Source of the DNA: Prochilodus magdalenae
Lineage: Eukaryota > Chordata > Actinopteri > Characiformes > Prochilodontidae
Length of the DNA: 64,000 nt
Assembly: GCA_024036415.1 (NCBI GenBank)
Contig: JAMWET010005469.1
Span: 67,975 to 131,974 of the forward strand
Direction of reading: 5' to 3'
Positions 45,245-58,289 of this stretch are shown in pieces (positions within the stretch are counted from its first letter, which is position 1; every line of letters begins with the position of its first letter). A model generated the notes under the pieces. It searched no databases. It saw only the letters and a list, made by a program, of their open reading frames with translations, and had not been told where the DNA came from. A program made the translations under genes and the position numbers.

Positions 45245-46350
45245 TGTGGATTTATGATAATGGCAGATCTCCCTCGGAGCTGCAGTGCGCCTGTAACGAT
45301 GAGTTTAAAATATGGTAATGATAGATTTAAAGTCCTTCCACCAAATCCCTGAATGAGAGAGTCAGACCGGTTTCCTTCAGCAGATCCGCAAAACAATCCC
45401 ATCCTTCTAGCAAATTTGACCTGGCTCCCTTGAACCAAAACCCTGATCTGCATCCATTGTAACTCCGGTAAAGCCGCATAATAGTAACCCTCGATCCACG
45501 CCTTCAGTATGATTTCAGGACAGAAATCTCCAGTGACCTACAGTGGCGTATTGCTGCCAAGCAGGATCATAATAAACCTCCCAGGACCCCGTTACTATCC
45601 CGGAAATCTATCGTAAAAACTATATATGTGTCCTAAATACGAGACGTCAAAGTGCTATTTTCTGGGAAACCCGTTAAAGCCGTAATGCTGCTGGCTGGTG
45701 AACGGGCTAGTGGCTGTATCTGACTCTGGTTCCGTGTGTTACTGGGATCCAATGTTACTGTAGTTTGAATGAAACTACACCGGAACATGCAGACCAGTTC
45801 ACAGCAGAAGCGGGAACCGCAGCATGACGAGGCTTCAGTACAGGAAACGAAACAGCTCGAACTCTGTTGAGACTCAGCTACTCTGCAGACTAAATACACT
45901 ACTGACTATTTTAGTTATAGCAACCCACACAGATTTAACAGCTAAAAATAAACAAATAATATATTAATTATTTTTTTCTCTGTGTGGGTTTATTTATATT
46001 TTCAATATTAACATTATTATTAATTTTTAAGACAATAAACAATTAGAACTATGCCCTTGTTTATGTCTGTAATCAACATTTTATGAAAAAAAATCTTAAA
46101 ATGTTGAATAAAATAAAAGAAAACAGAAATTAAACCATTTAACTTCACATACTCCAGCTAAAGAGACCACTGTCAAAAATATTAGATTTTATTTTATAAA
46201 AGATTTTTTATGACCAGAAATCTTCTGATTTTAGTCCCATAATATTTCATAACAGGCTCAAGCAAGCAGACACCGAGACAGGTGATCCAGAACTGATCAC
46301 CCACCATCAGTACTTGACATTACTAATGCTCTTGTGGCTGAAGGCAACTA
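45245..46350. other. no gene recognised
   Basis: Contains short minus-strand frames (88 codons at 45633-45899, rich in Ser and Cys) without recognisable domains, then AT-rich sequence. Confidence 0.3.
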
Positions 46351-48306
<1,956 letters not shown>

Positions 48307-48334
48307 TATCTAAATGACAATCTTATATACTGTA

Positions 48335-49738
48335 CAAGTGCTGGTCATAAAATTAGAATATCATGAAAAAGCTGATTCATTTTAGTAATTCCATTCAAAA
48401 AGTGAAACTTGTATATTATATTCATTCATTCCACACAGACTGATACATTTCAAGTGTTTATTTCTTTTCATTTTGATGATTATAACTGACAACTAATGAA
48501 AACCCCAAATTCAGTATCTCAGAAAATTAGAATATTGTGAAAAGGTTCAGTATTGAAGACGCCTGGTGCCACACTCTAATCAGCTATTAACTCAAAACAC
48601 CTGCAAAGGCCTTTAAATGGTCTCTCAGTCTAGTTCTGTAGGCTACACAATCATGGGGAAGACTGCTGACTGGACAGTTGTACAAAATACGACCACTGGC
48701 ACCTTGCACAAGAAGGGCAAGACACGAAAGGTCCTTGCTTAGGAAGCTGGCTGTTCACAGAGCTCTGTGTCCAACCACATTAATAGAGAGGCCAAGGGAA
48801 GTAGAAAAAAGTGTACAAGCAATAGAGATAACCGCACCCTGGAGAAGAGTGTGGAACCAAATCCATTCAAAATGTGGGGGAGATTCACAAAGAGTGGACT
48901 GCAGCTAGAGTCAGTGCTTCAAGAACCACCACACACAGACGTATGCAAGACATGGGTTTCAGCTGTCGCATTCCTTGTGTCAAGCCACTCTTAAACAAGA
49001 GACAGCGTCAGAAGTGTCTCGCCTGGGCTAAAGATGAAAGTCTTCTCTGATGAAAGTCAATTTTGCATTTCCTTTGGAAATCAAGGTCCCAATGTCTGGA
49101 GGAAGAGAGGAGAGGCACAGAATGCACATTGCTTGAGGTCCAGTGTAAAGTTTTCACAGTCAGTCATGGTTTGGGGTGCCATGTCATCTGCTGGTGTTGG
49201 TCCACTGTGTTTTCTAAGGTCCAAGGTCAACGCAGCCGTCTACCAGGACATTTGAGAGCACTTCATGCTTCCTACTGCTGACCAACTTTATGGAGATGTA
49301 GATTTCATTTTCCAACAGGACTTGGCACCTGCACACAGTGCCAAAGCTACCAGTACCTGGTTTAAGGACCAGGGTATCCCTGTTCTTAATTGGCCAGCAA
49401 ACTCGCCTGACCTTAACCCCATAGAAACTCTATGGGGAATTGTGAAGAGGAAGATGCGATACGCCAGACCCAACAATGCAGAAGAGCTGAAGGCCACTAT
49501 CAGAGCAACCTGGGCTCTCATAACACCTTAGCAGTGCCACAGACTGATCGACTCCATGCCACGCTGCATTTCTGCAGTAATCCAGGCAAATGGAGCCCCA
49601 ACTAAATATTGAGTGCTGTACATGCTCATACTTCTCATGTTCATAGTTAAGTGATATTCAAATTTTCTGAGATACTGAATTTGGTATCTCAGAGTTTGAG
49701 TTTTTTTTATTAGTTGTCAGTTATAATCATCAAAATTA
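48335..49738 (+). mobile_element. second Tc1-like transposon family, right end truncated
   Basis: The left terminus contains TGCTGGTCATAAAATTAGAA and the arm block GATTATAACTGACAACTAAT. The right arm carries the inverse (ATTAGTTGTCAGTTATAATC) near 49710-49729 but is cut before the terminal repeat, at the junction with gypsy-like sequence. It encodes a Tc1 transposase, described separately. Sequence differs clearly from the element at 46351. Confidence 0.8.
48655..49531 (+). pseudogene. Tc1-like transposase of the 48.3-kb element
   Basis: The N-terminal HTH part is frameshifted (KLAVHRAL / QSSVSNHINREAKGS). The catalytic half is nearly open: KVFSDESQFCISFGNQGPNV with the first Asp, SVMVWGAMSSAGVGPL, then FIFQQDLAPAHSAKATSTWF and WPANSPDLNPIETLW with the second Asp and Glu (DD34E). 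Only one in-frame TGA (49253-49255), in QDI-stop-EHF, breaks the catalytic domain. It ends ATWALITP with TAG. Confidence 0.8.
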
Positions 49739-49739
49739 A

Positions 49740-50279
49740 AAGGCCCGCTCCACAGTTCCCTGCCTGGCCCGCTCCACAGTGCCCTGCCCGGTTTTTGGAT
49801 TATAGTTCTATGTTTTCTTCTATATACAGTCCGTTTCCTGTCTCTAGTTTTGTGTTTGTCCCTGTTGCCATGTATGTCCCAGTTCCCGTCACTGTTAATG
49901 TTCCATTGTCGTCAATGTTGTCCGTACTCGTCCCTGTCTCTTTTCCTTTTCCCACTGTAGTCTTTGTTCCTGTTCCCTTGTCATTTCACCAGCTCTATGT
50001 CCAGTCTCCTGTCGGTGCCCCGGCCCATTCTCCTGTCCAGCTGTCTGTCCAGTCCCCTGTCCAGTCGTCGTTTGTCCAGTCCCCTGTCCAGTCATTTGTC
50101 CCATCTCCTGCCCGTTCCCCTGTCCCGCCACCTGCCTGTTCCCCAGTCCAGTCATTTTTCCCGTCTCCTGTTCAACTCCCTAATCTGTTCCCAGGTCCAG
50201 CCACCCTTCTGAGCCAGCTCTCTTTGAGCCTTCTTTTAGGCGCCTCGGGAGCTGCGCATTGGGGGGGGGGGGGAGGTTA
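49740..50279 (+). mobile_element. 3' internal end of a gypsy-like retrotransposon
   Basis: CT-rich sequence with short repeats of CCTGTCCAGTC lies directly upstream of an LTR. It ends CGCCTCGGGAGCTGCGCATT and a polypurine tract (50261-50276, thirteen Gs plus AGG). The arrangement, PPT then TTA then TGTCAC, is what precedes the 3' LTR in fish gypsy elements. No gag or pol sequence remains. The long Pro/Ser/Val-rich reading frame across it reflects the CT-rich repeats. Confidence 0.7.
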
Positions 50280-51206
50280 TGTCACCTTCTGCCCTGTCCA
50301 GTTCATGTTAGTCTGTCTTGTCATGTCCATGTGCTCCTTGTTGTCTTGCTCCATGTGCTTCTGTTTGTTTTGGTCATGTGCTCCTTCTGTCTCCGCCCTC
50401 TAGTCAGGTCCCTTGTTTGTAGCCCGCCCCTTTCCAGTTGTTCCTAGTTGGTCTTGGTTCATTTATACGCCATGTTGTCCCCTGTGTGTTTGCTTGGTGT
50501 TTTGTTTTCATGTTGGCTGTTTGATTCCTTATGTTTAGCTTCCACGTAGCAATTAGCCTTAGCTTGACGCTCTACCACTCTCCTATTCCTTTACATCCAC
50601 CAACACTACGTTAGAAAGACACAGGAACTCCACAGAACCACTTGGTTAAAAAGTAGTTAAAAAGTTACTGCTTGAAAATATAGGATGATACAGAAGTGTC
50701 GTTTTTTCCAAAGTTCCTTCCAAAAGTTAACCAAAAAGAGAGTTAAAGAGAGGTCAAAAAAACGTTTGGCTTCACAGCTCCATTCCTCCTTTCACCCGCA
50801 CAAACGATCTCTACTAGCCCCTCCCCCAGCCTCTCACAGATGCAGAGTTATCAAGAGGCAACCACTCTGTTCTATATGTCTATTTTTTACAACATACATA
50901 AATGAATTTTATATGTTGCTGTAAATACCTTAACTTATAAATGATAACATGTTAACTTTCAAATAAAAAATGAACTATAATTAATACTGAACATAAATAT
51001 TGCAATATTCCCAATAATCCAGTAACAAGATAAACATTCTAACAACCTAAGTTACATTTAGGCTTCTACACCTTATCTGTTTGTTTTGTAATCTAGTTCC
51101 TAGTCCCCTCTGTTTGCTTTGTTCTTTGGTTTTGGTTTTGTCCCTTTGTATAGTATTAAACACTTGTGTTTACATCCTGCCTCCTCGTCTGCTATCCCAC
51201 GTGTCA
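50280..51206 (+). mobile_element. 3' LTR of the gypsy-like element, with an insertion
   Basis: Starts TGTCACCTTCTGCC right after the polypurine tract and shares ordered blocks with the solo LTR at 4641 (CCATGTGCTTCTGT, CTCCGCCC, TTTGCTTGGTGTTTTG). It resumes after about 530 bp of unrelated sequence (50530-51060) and ends near TGCTATCCCACGTGTCAAAC with a TTAAAC poly(A)-type region before it. The exact 3' end is blurred because the segmental duplication begins there. Confidence 0.65.
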
Positions 51207-52083
51207 AACAGTGTCTCAGACAGCACGCAGACTGTAAGTAACCATTTCCGGTAATGATTTTCTGTGTGAGAGCTTTTAGAGGTGGCCGTCTAGGTCCCAT
51301 CATCACCACTCTGAACAATTCTGAACCTGTAAGTGTCTCTAGTGTGAAGTGTTTTACACCAAGTCACAGCGAATGACTGTATAATTTACATCTTAACCGT
51401 TTAACTGTGCAGAAAAATAAATTCCCCTGTAAATGGAGCCCTGTCTGTTGTATGTACCTGCTCAGGATCTACTGCCTACAAGACAGTTAACAACCATTAC
51501 AGACGACCAGTGTTAGACCAGTAAGCTGGGTATTAAAACAGACAGCAGAAAAATACAACTGGTCCTGAAACTGAGCCACCGCAAAGAAAGACGACCAACG
51601 AGGAGAAATGAAAGCTGCTGCTCAGAACGAGCTGATGGTAAACAAAAGACTGAGGCACCAGCGCTGTTCGTACTGACACAACAAAAGACGGACGAGGAGG
51701 AACATGTTAAGCATGGTTCGGTACCACACACAGGCGGATAAAGACAAAATAAAGGCTGGAATAACGACCAGAGTCTATTTACAGACGATGTTGTTTCCAC
51801 AGTTCATGCTGCATGCTCGCCATTAGCTTTGTTCTTATTCGCCACCCATGAGAACCTGATTTGGGATGGGATCCGTCACGGGCTTAACGACACGACCAAA
51901 CCCAAAACATCAATGAAAAAGCCCACTTAAGGGCCGTTTCTGACACACGACAACATGTAAAACCACCGTACCGTCGTTTCTTTGTCTTTATTGCCTAGTC
52001 AAGTTTAATCTCAGTACCTATGCTTTCTGGCTGATGTTTTGGTCACTGTTGAATGTTGCTGGTGCTTTCACACTCGTGGTAGC

Positions 52084-52740
52084 ATGAGACGGACTCTACA
52101 ACCCACACAAGTGGCTCAGGTAGTGCAGCTCATCCAGGATGGCACATCAATGCGAGCTGTGGCAAAAAGGTTTGCTGTGTCTGTCAGCGTAGTGTCCAGA
52201 GCCTGGAGGCGCTACCAGGAGTCAGGCCAGTACACCAGGAGACATGGAGGAGGCCGTAGGAGGGCAACAACCCAGCAGCAGGACCGCTACCTCTGCCTTT
52301 GCGCAAGGAGGAACAGGAGGAGCACTGCCAGAGCCCTGCAAAATGACCTCCAGCAAGCCACACATGTGCATGTGTATGCACAAACGGTTAGAAACCGACT
52401 CCATGAGGATGGTATGAGGGCCCGTAGTCCACAGATGGGGGTTGTGCTCACAGCCCAACACCATGCAGGACACTTGGCATTTGCCAGAGAACACCAGGAT
52501 TGGCAAATTCGCCACTGGCGTCCTGTGCTCTTCACAGATGAAAGCAGGTTCACACTGAGCACATGTGACAGACGTAACAGAGTCTGGAGACGCTGTGGAG
52601 AGCGATCTGCTGCCTGCAACAACCTTCAGCATGACCGGGTTGGCAGTGGGTCAGTAATGGTGTGGAACGGCATTTCTTTGGAGGGCCGCACACCCCTCCA
52701 TGTGCTCACCAGAGGAAGCCTGACTGCCATTAGGTACTGA
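52084..52740 (+). pseudogene. third Tc1-like transposase, C-terminally truncated
   Basis: Open from [20 protein letters not shown] through both helix-turn-helix parts ([20 protein letters not shown], a GRRR AT-hook-like motif) and the first catalytic Asp ([20 protein letters not shown]), up to a TGA at 52738-52740 after LTAIRY. Past the stop it still reads DEILRPLVRPYAGAVGPGFL and then leaves the family: the second Asp and the Glu of the DDE triad are gone. The terminal inverted repeats are missing or not recognised. It belongs to the insertion that splits duplication copy 2. Confidence 0.88.
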
Positions 52741-52924
52741 GATGAGATCCTCAGACCCCTTGTGAGACCATATGCTGGTGCGGTTGGACCTGGGTTCCTC
52801 CTAATTGGCCCTGTAACTGGAGCCAAAGAAACCCAGAGGAGTAACTCTTGCTAAAGTATGTGATTCTAAACCCCACAACTGTAGAGATGAAATCCAGATG
52901 TTTTCTACATGTTGAAATACATGT

Positions 52925-55849
52925 GATTTTTTTTTATTTTATTTTTTTTTATTTTTTATTTATTTAACAGGGACAGTGCACATTAATCAACATTTCAGTT
53001 TCTACATCAATGTAAATGTGCCGGAGTTAGCTAAAAAGCTAATTTTCATCCGTAGTCCCTAGGCAGGTTGCTGTAAAAGCCAGTGTCAACAGCTTCAATG
53101 AAATTTACAAAACTCCACCACCCACACACAATAACATCACATAGACACATACATGCATATATATACATACACACATACATGCATACATGCATACATATAT
53201 ACATATACACATATATACATATATACACATATATATCAATGATTACAGATTTGGTTTGCTTTCAGCCATATCTTCAGTTTATATTTAAAATTCAAATAAT
53301 TTGTGCATGTCCGTAACTCAGTTGGTAGACCATTCCAGTATTGACTAGCTCTAATAGAAAAGACTGTTTGCCCAAACTTACTCCGTCTATATTGTACAAT
53401 ACAATCCCCTCTAATAGATGATCTTGTTACCACATTACCCCTGCTGTCTTTTTGTTTTACAAACTGTCTCAGTGGAGGAGGAGCAAACCCATATAAAATC
53501 TTAAACATGAGACAGGCATCTAAGAGATGTTTAAAACTATCAAAACTGAGTAAGTTGTACTTTTGTACTATATAACAATGATGATGACTATTAGGCTTCT
53601 TATCTAGTATCTTTAGTGCTTGTTTATAGAGAGATTCAATAGGTTTCAAAATTGACAAGCTTGTTTGTGACCAGCTTGTAAAGCAGTATGTTATGTGAGA
53701 GAAAATCATAGCATGCATAAAAAGTTTTGCTGCTTCTATCGTTAAATATGGTCTTATGTGCCTGAAATTAGCCAAGTTCAATTTAATAGTATTTGTCACT
53801 TTTTTAACTTGCTTTTTAAATGCCATGTTTGAATCTAGAATGATTCCAAGATATTTAGTATCAGACACTAACTTAAGCTTTTCTCCTCTAACCAGCACGT
53901 CAGCTTGAACCGTTTCTGTCAATTTCCGTGAAAAAAATATACAAACAGTTTTATTTATGTTTAAGTATAAACATGAATTAGTTAGCCAATCAGATATTAG
54001 GACCATAGCTGCAGTTAACTCACTTGCAGCTTGCTGTTTATTTTTAGCATGCACATAAAGAACGGTGTCATCAGCATACATCTGTATGTTTGCAGATGAA
54101 CAAACTGACGGCAGGTCATTAACGTATAAGCTAAACAAAATAGGGCCCAATACTGATCCTTGTGGGACACCAGTTATACAGTTTAAATATGTAGACTGGG
54201 TTTTACCAACACGTACCCTTTGCTTCCTGTTTGATAAATATGAGTTCATCCATTTAATAGAATCAGTAGAAAAATTGAAACAAGATAATTTAGACAAGAG
54301 TACATCATGATTTACAGTATCAAATGCCCGTTTTAAATCCAAGAATACTGCTCCAATAACCCCACCCTCATCTAACTTTGATTTTACATTTTCAAGAAAA
54401 TAGCAAATAGCTGTTTCTGTTGAATGGTTAGAACGAAATCCAAACTGCATTGAATGTAGAGGATTATGACCCTTATTCAGGTGAGCTGTCAACTGCTGTA
54501 CCACCCACTTCTCAGCCACCTTGGAAACCACGGGTAAAATACTAATAGGTCTATAATTTTCTACAACTGTTCGATCACCAGCCTTAAAAATGGGTGTTAT
54601 GACAGCTGGCTTCCACGCACTTGGAAAAATTCCTTGATTAATTGAGTGATTAATCAATTTAGCAATGGGACTAGCCAGGATATCCTTGTACAATTTTAAA
54701 AATGTAGTGTCCAAACCATAAACATCCTTTGCTTTAGAGTCTCTTATCGAATTTATAATATTTAATACTGCAGATTCTGTTGTTTCTGTTATTGTAAAAA
54801 CTGGTATAGCATCATTAATGGGTGTAGACATTATAGTCTTAGGAGAAAAGTTCTGGGTTAGCTGCTCAATTGAATTTATAAAAAAATTGTTAAAAATATT
54901 TGCTACCATATCACGATCCTGAATTAAGATTCCATTTACTTTGAGTTCATATTCCTTTGTTCTCTGGTCATTATTCCTTCCAGTTAATTTATTAAGATTT
55001 TTCCAGATCATTTTCCCATTTCCCTTTGCATCATCAATTATTTTAATAAAAAACTCAGCTTTAGCCTTCCTTATGTTCCTTACTACCTTGTTTCGCAGAG
55101 ATGTAAAAATAAATTTGTCATTATTCAAACCTGTATTCAGTGCTCTTTTTAGTGCAATATCTCGCTCTTTCATTTGTTGCAAGAGGGCATCATTAAGCCA
55201 TGGTAAAGTCTCCCTTTGTCTGGGTTTGGACTGTACCATCCTAGCAAAAGAGGACATCACTTTATTGATAGTTGATAAAAAGATGTCACAATTGTTCTCA
55301 ATATCTTTACTGGACAAAATATTAAGCCAGTCAATTTGTTTTAGAGCAGTTTCAAGATTATGCATTTCACTTTTTGGAATTCTCTGTTGATAATGTTTTG
55401 GTTTAATAATGTTTTTGAACCGTTTTTTGGTTAATTTCCTTGCCACTAATATAAAATTATGGTCAGACAGACCTGTTAGTAAATTGGACGATTTAGTTAT
55501 TCTCTCTGGTCTATTTGTAAACATTAAGTCAATTTGCGTCTGAGAAGATTTAGTTACCCTTGTTGGTCCTTGTACAAGCTGCGTAAGACTGAACTTATCT
55601 GTTATCTGCTTAAGTCTTTTCCTGTCCAGTTTATTCTCCCAATTGATGTTAAAATCACCCATAAGTATTAGCTCTTTCTTTTCATCACATTCTTTAAGAA
55701 TGCTATAAAGATGTTCGTAAAATAAGCTATTCGATGATGGTGGTCGATATAAGCAGATAACAATGAAGGACATTTCGAGAGACAATGAAACATTCAGCCC
55801 AATACATTCTAAATCCATTTCATGCGACCATTCAATAAGACTGCATAGC
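52925..55849 (-). mobile_element. 5'-truncated jockey-superfamily LINE (L2/CR1/Rex1-like)
   Basis: About 2.9 kb on the minus strand, bounded by an 8-bp direct repeat ATACATGT (52917-52924 and 55850-55857). The 3' UTR carries a TATG/TACA microsatellite (about 53130-53240), TGCACTGTCCCTGTTAAATA and an A-rich AAATAAA tail. It contains the 871-codon reading frame described separately. The 5' end falls inside the endonuclease, as expected from incomplete target-primed reverse transcription. Confidence 0.9.
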
Positions 55850-55851
55850 AT
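53236..55851 (-). CDS. LINE endonuclease (partial) - reverse transcriptase polyprotein
   Basis: 871 codons with no internal stop. The N-terminal part is the C-terminal two thirds of an APE endonuclease: LILMGDFNINW, TQIDLMFTN, GLSDHNFI (residues 80-155). The reverse transcriptase follows from about residue 400: AVITPIFKAGDRTVVENYRP, ISILPVVSKVAEKW, GVIGAVFLDLKRAFDTVNHD, GVPQGSVLGPILFSLYVNDL and the catalytic MYADDTVLY. A C-terminal region with LDACLMFKILYGFAPPPL and YWNGLPTELRTCTNYLNFKY is typical of L2/CR1/Rex-type proteins. The first Met is internal to the original ORF. An intact frame over this length means recent insertion, although the missing endonuclease N-terminus makes it non-autonomous. 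Confidence 0.92.
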   Translation of the reverse strand: MLCSLIEWSHEMDLECIGLNVSLSLEMSFIVICLYRPPSSNSLFYEHLYSILKECDEKKELILMGDFNINWENKLDRKRLKQITDKFSLTQLVQGPTRVTKSSQTQIDLMFTNRPERITKSSNLLTGLSDHNFILVARKLTKKRFKNIIKPKHYQQRIPKSEMHNLETALKQIDWLNILSSKDIENNCDIFLSTINKVMSSFARMVQSKPRQRETLPWLNDALLQQMKERDIALKRALNTGLNNDKFIFTSLRNKVVRNIRKAKAEFFIKIIDDAKGNGKMIWKNLNKLTGRNNDQRTKEYELKVNGILIQDRDMVANIFNNFFINSIEQLTQNFSPKTIMSTPINDAIPVFTITETTESAVLNIINSIRDSKAKDVYGLDTTFLKLYKDILASPIAKLINHSINQGIFPSAWKPAVITPIFKAGDRTVVENYRPISILPVVSKVAEKWVVQQLTAHLNKGHNPLHSMQFGFRSNHSTETAICYFLENVKSKLDEGGVIGAVFLDLKRAFDTVNHDVLLSKLSCFNFSTDSIKWMNSYLSNRKQRVRVGKTQSTYLNCITGVPQGSVLGPILFSLYVNDLPSVCSSANIQMYADDTVLYVHAKNKQQAASELTAAMVLISDWLTNSCLYLNINKTVCIFFSRKLTETVQADVLVRGEKLKLVSDTKYLGIILDSNMAFKKQVKKVTNTIKLNLANFRHIRPYLTIEAAKLFMHAMIFSHITYCFTSWSQTSLSILKPIESLYKQALKILDKKPNSHHHCYIVQKYNLLSFDSFKHLLDACLMFKILYGFAPPPLRQFVKQKDSRGNVVTRSSIRGDCIVQYRRSKFGQTVFSIRASQYWNGLPTELRTCTNYLNFKYKLKIWLKANQICNH

Positions 55852-55857
55852 ACATGT

Positions 55858-56140
55858 TAAACTGTATGCTATGCTTAGGGATCTGGAGTTTCACCAGTTT
55901 CCCTTTTAGGGGTATGGTATGGGTCTGAGGAGCAAGCAGACCACTTCCATATAAGGGATAAGTATTTCTATATGTTGTGCAATGCCCAGCCTATATAAAG
56001 TGGAAGAGAGCTGTGCTTGGGGAGGGTAGGCTGAATTGGACAAGACGTCCCCCAAGCAACGTTGCTTGTAAAATGCTGTCTGTAATAAAGTATTATCATG
56101 TTTGACCAAAACAGTATTTGACGGATTCTTCTCTTCAACA
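55858..56140 (+). mobile_element. LTR-like block with promoter and poly(A) signals
   Basis: Holds TATATAAAG (55992-56000) and, about 85 bp later, AATAAA (56084-56089), then ends TTCTTCTCTTCAACA. This is the U3-R-U5 order of a retroviral-type LTR. The LINE inserted at its left side. About 100 bp left of the LINE (from about 52810, TGTAACTGGAGCC) may be the rest of the same LTR. No 5-bp target duplication was found, so identity is tentative. Confidence 0.45.
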
Positions 56141-56221
56141 CCTACAAACCATCACATCTCCTCAAGTTTACAACACAGGTCCAGTGATCCTGCAGCGACT
56201 GAAGAGATTCACTTCACATTC

Positions 56222-56228
56222 TCATCAT

Positions 56229-56269
<41 letters not shown>
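56222..56269. repeat. TCA/GCA trinucleotide repeat, copy 2
   Basis: Eight TCA units followed by about seven CAG units. Compare three and nine in the copy at 32197. Confidence 0.9.
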
Positions 56270-56886
56270 TCCAGACTCATGTTTTTACTTCCCATTCGTA
56301 CTTGGGAAAGCTCCGCCTCCTGCGCTAGGATTGGCTAATAATTGGAGGATCAAGCGTCAGTATGAAAGGATAACCAATCCTGGTGCAGGAGGTGAAATGA
56401 TACCACCCAATCCCAACACAGAGAGGCGGTACCTTAATCAATACAGGTGGTGAAGGAAAACACATTGCATCCTGGTCAAAGGCGGAAGTGGCAGCTTTGC
56501 TACGTCATGTTTGAAGCCTAGCAACAAGGGCAACTGGTTCACCTAAGATATCTCAGGGCAGCTCCCAGCACAAATTCAATGTTGTTCTGACAATGTTTTC
56601 GCATATAGATCTTTTTAAATGAACCGAACTCAATTCTATTAAAGTGAACCTGAAAGGGAACCAGATGCAAATGATCTCAGTTCTCTTTGTGTTCACATTG
56701 TAAGTGAACTATAAAGAGGACTGAGTTCTCTTTCTGGTCCTCTTTAGCACTGATGAGATCTCAGACCACTTTCTGTTCACACTACAACTCTTTGAGCACT
56801 CAGACCCCAGCTATGTAACACTGAATTATGGGCAGTGTGTTCAAAATGGCCACTTTTCATGTTGCTGCAGCTTTGCTGCTACATTT

Positions 56887-57171
56887 TCATGAAGCAGGGG
56901 AAAAAAGAGAGGAAAAACAGATTTGATATGATTGTTTTGCTCTAATTTTTTCGCGTGTATTCATGTACTTTTGTCTAATTTTCTTTACTTTCAAGCGGCA
57001 CTGCAGTGCCATCCTGTTGTATCCTCTTTTTTTCATGCTTTCTGAAAACAACATAAAAACCTTCATATTTTTATGCGTTGCGGAGAGCTGACGTTTAATG
57101 TGGTCCTCTTTCCAGATATCCAAATATGCCGTGGTCTCTTCCTGAGACCACACAATTCCACAAGCAGCCAT
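56887..57171 (-). CDS. transposon-derived Myb/SANT-like protein, open copy
   Basis: 94 codons: MAACGIVWSQEETTAYLDIW, KEDHIKRQLSATHKNMKVFM, LFSESMKKRGYNRMALQCRL, KVKKIRQKYMNTREKIRAKQ. The spacing of W-S-EET, IW, RQL and GYNR-A-QCRLKVK-LRQKY matches the trihelix-type Myb/SANT domain encoded as a second protein by PIF/Harbinger transposons and by genes derived from them. No transposase was found nearby. The open frame contrasts with the frameshifted copy 1. Expression is unknown. Confidence 0.6.
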   Translation of the reverse strand: MAACGIVWSQEETTAYLDIWKEDHIKRQLSATHKNMKVFMLFSESMKKRGYNRMALQCRLKVKKIRQKYMNTREKIRAKQSYQICFSSLFSPAS

Positions 57172-57604
57172 TTTCTCAAGTTTTTAATTTGTGAGAATTG
57201 AAACTGGTTACGGCAAGCCTCGGGGCTCTGTGCTGGAAACAAAACGCGTAGCGGACCCGGGCCGCTTTGTTTTCAAAATGCACATTTTAAGCGGACCATG
57301 AAATGAACCACAAACGAACCGAACTGAGACCACCTCCCTCTTTAGAGGGGTCTGAGTCCGTTTGCGGTGTTTACATATGCAGAAGAAACCATGACTCAGC
57401 GGTCTGAGTCCACTTCAGACGCTGAAACGGCCCAAGTGTGAATACGCCCTGAGCCGCACTCATCTGTTTCTCTTGTTTCATCGCTCATTCATCCTATACA
57501 GCCCTATTCATTTTCTCTTTGGTCCTTTGCTGTAAAGTGACCAACCTGCAGTTACTCATTTAGGGCAGATTCCCACACTCTAATCCCCAAATGAAGTGAC
57601 CCCT

Positions 57605-57882
57605 CTATGTGTTTAATCGTCGACTGCAAATCCACAGCCATACTGACTCTCACTGCTCTATGAGTCTAATCCAGAGCCATGCTGACATTCACGCCCCACT
57701 TGGTCTAATCCACAGCTACACTAACCCTCACTCTTCTATGTGTCTAATCCACAGCCATATTGACCCTCACTGCTCTATGTGTCTCTTCCACAGTCTTACC
57801 CACTCTCACTCCTCTATATGTCTAATACACAGTCATATCGACCCACACTCCTCTATATGTCTAATACACAGTCAATGACCCT
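57605..57882. repeat. 39-bp minisatellite, copy 2
   Basis: Same array as at 33565, with the last units differing (CTCTATATGTCTAATACACA twice here, against one CTCTATATGTATAATCCACA in copy 1), which shows unit turnover since duplication. Confidence 0.9.
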
Positions 57883-58289
57883 TACTCCTCTCTGTGAGGA
57901 GTTCACACATATATCACTACCACTGAGAGTTGTTTAGAGAATCTCTAGATTTAGATCAAACCACTGAAAATGATTTAATATGGAAAAAAATATTTATTAT
58001 AGTATTAATATGTTATATTGAATTTTTTTTTTTTTTTTAAATGAATGTTGCAGAGTTGTTGAAAACCGTTGGAACTGTCCTTTAACTGTCTTCCTCCACG
58101 AATGTCACCTGCAACAGATGGAGACATGCATTACAAGGGGGATCTTGTCTTCCCTTACTTCAACTTAAGACAGTACATGTACAACTATCACAATATCCTA
58201 TTTGTCTGCTTTTTTAAAACACTAGCTATTTGAGCTTTACTGCCTCTTCTGTTAGTGTTCATTTCCTCTCCTCCCTGGCTAACCTGATA

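Noticed and set aside
49714..50403. 229-codon Pro/Ser/Val-rich frame
   Set aside because: Runs across a Tc1 arm, gypsy-like 3' sequence, the polypurine tract and into an LTR. An artefact of CT-rich repeats.
52222..52632. Antisense frames of 111-136 codons
   Set aside because: Shadows of the Tc1-like transposase on the plus strand.
53046..53228. Tyr/Ile/Met/Cys-rich peptide
   Set aside because: Translation of a TATG/TACA microsatellite in the LINE 3' UTR.
54941..55390. 149-codon plus-strand frame
   Set aside because: Antisense shadow of the LINE polyprotein.
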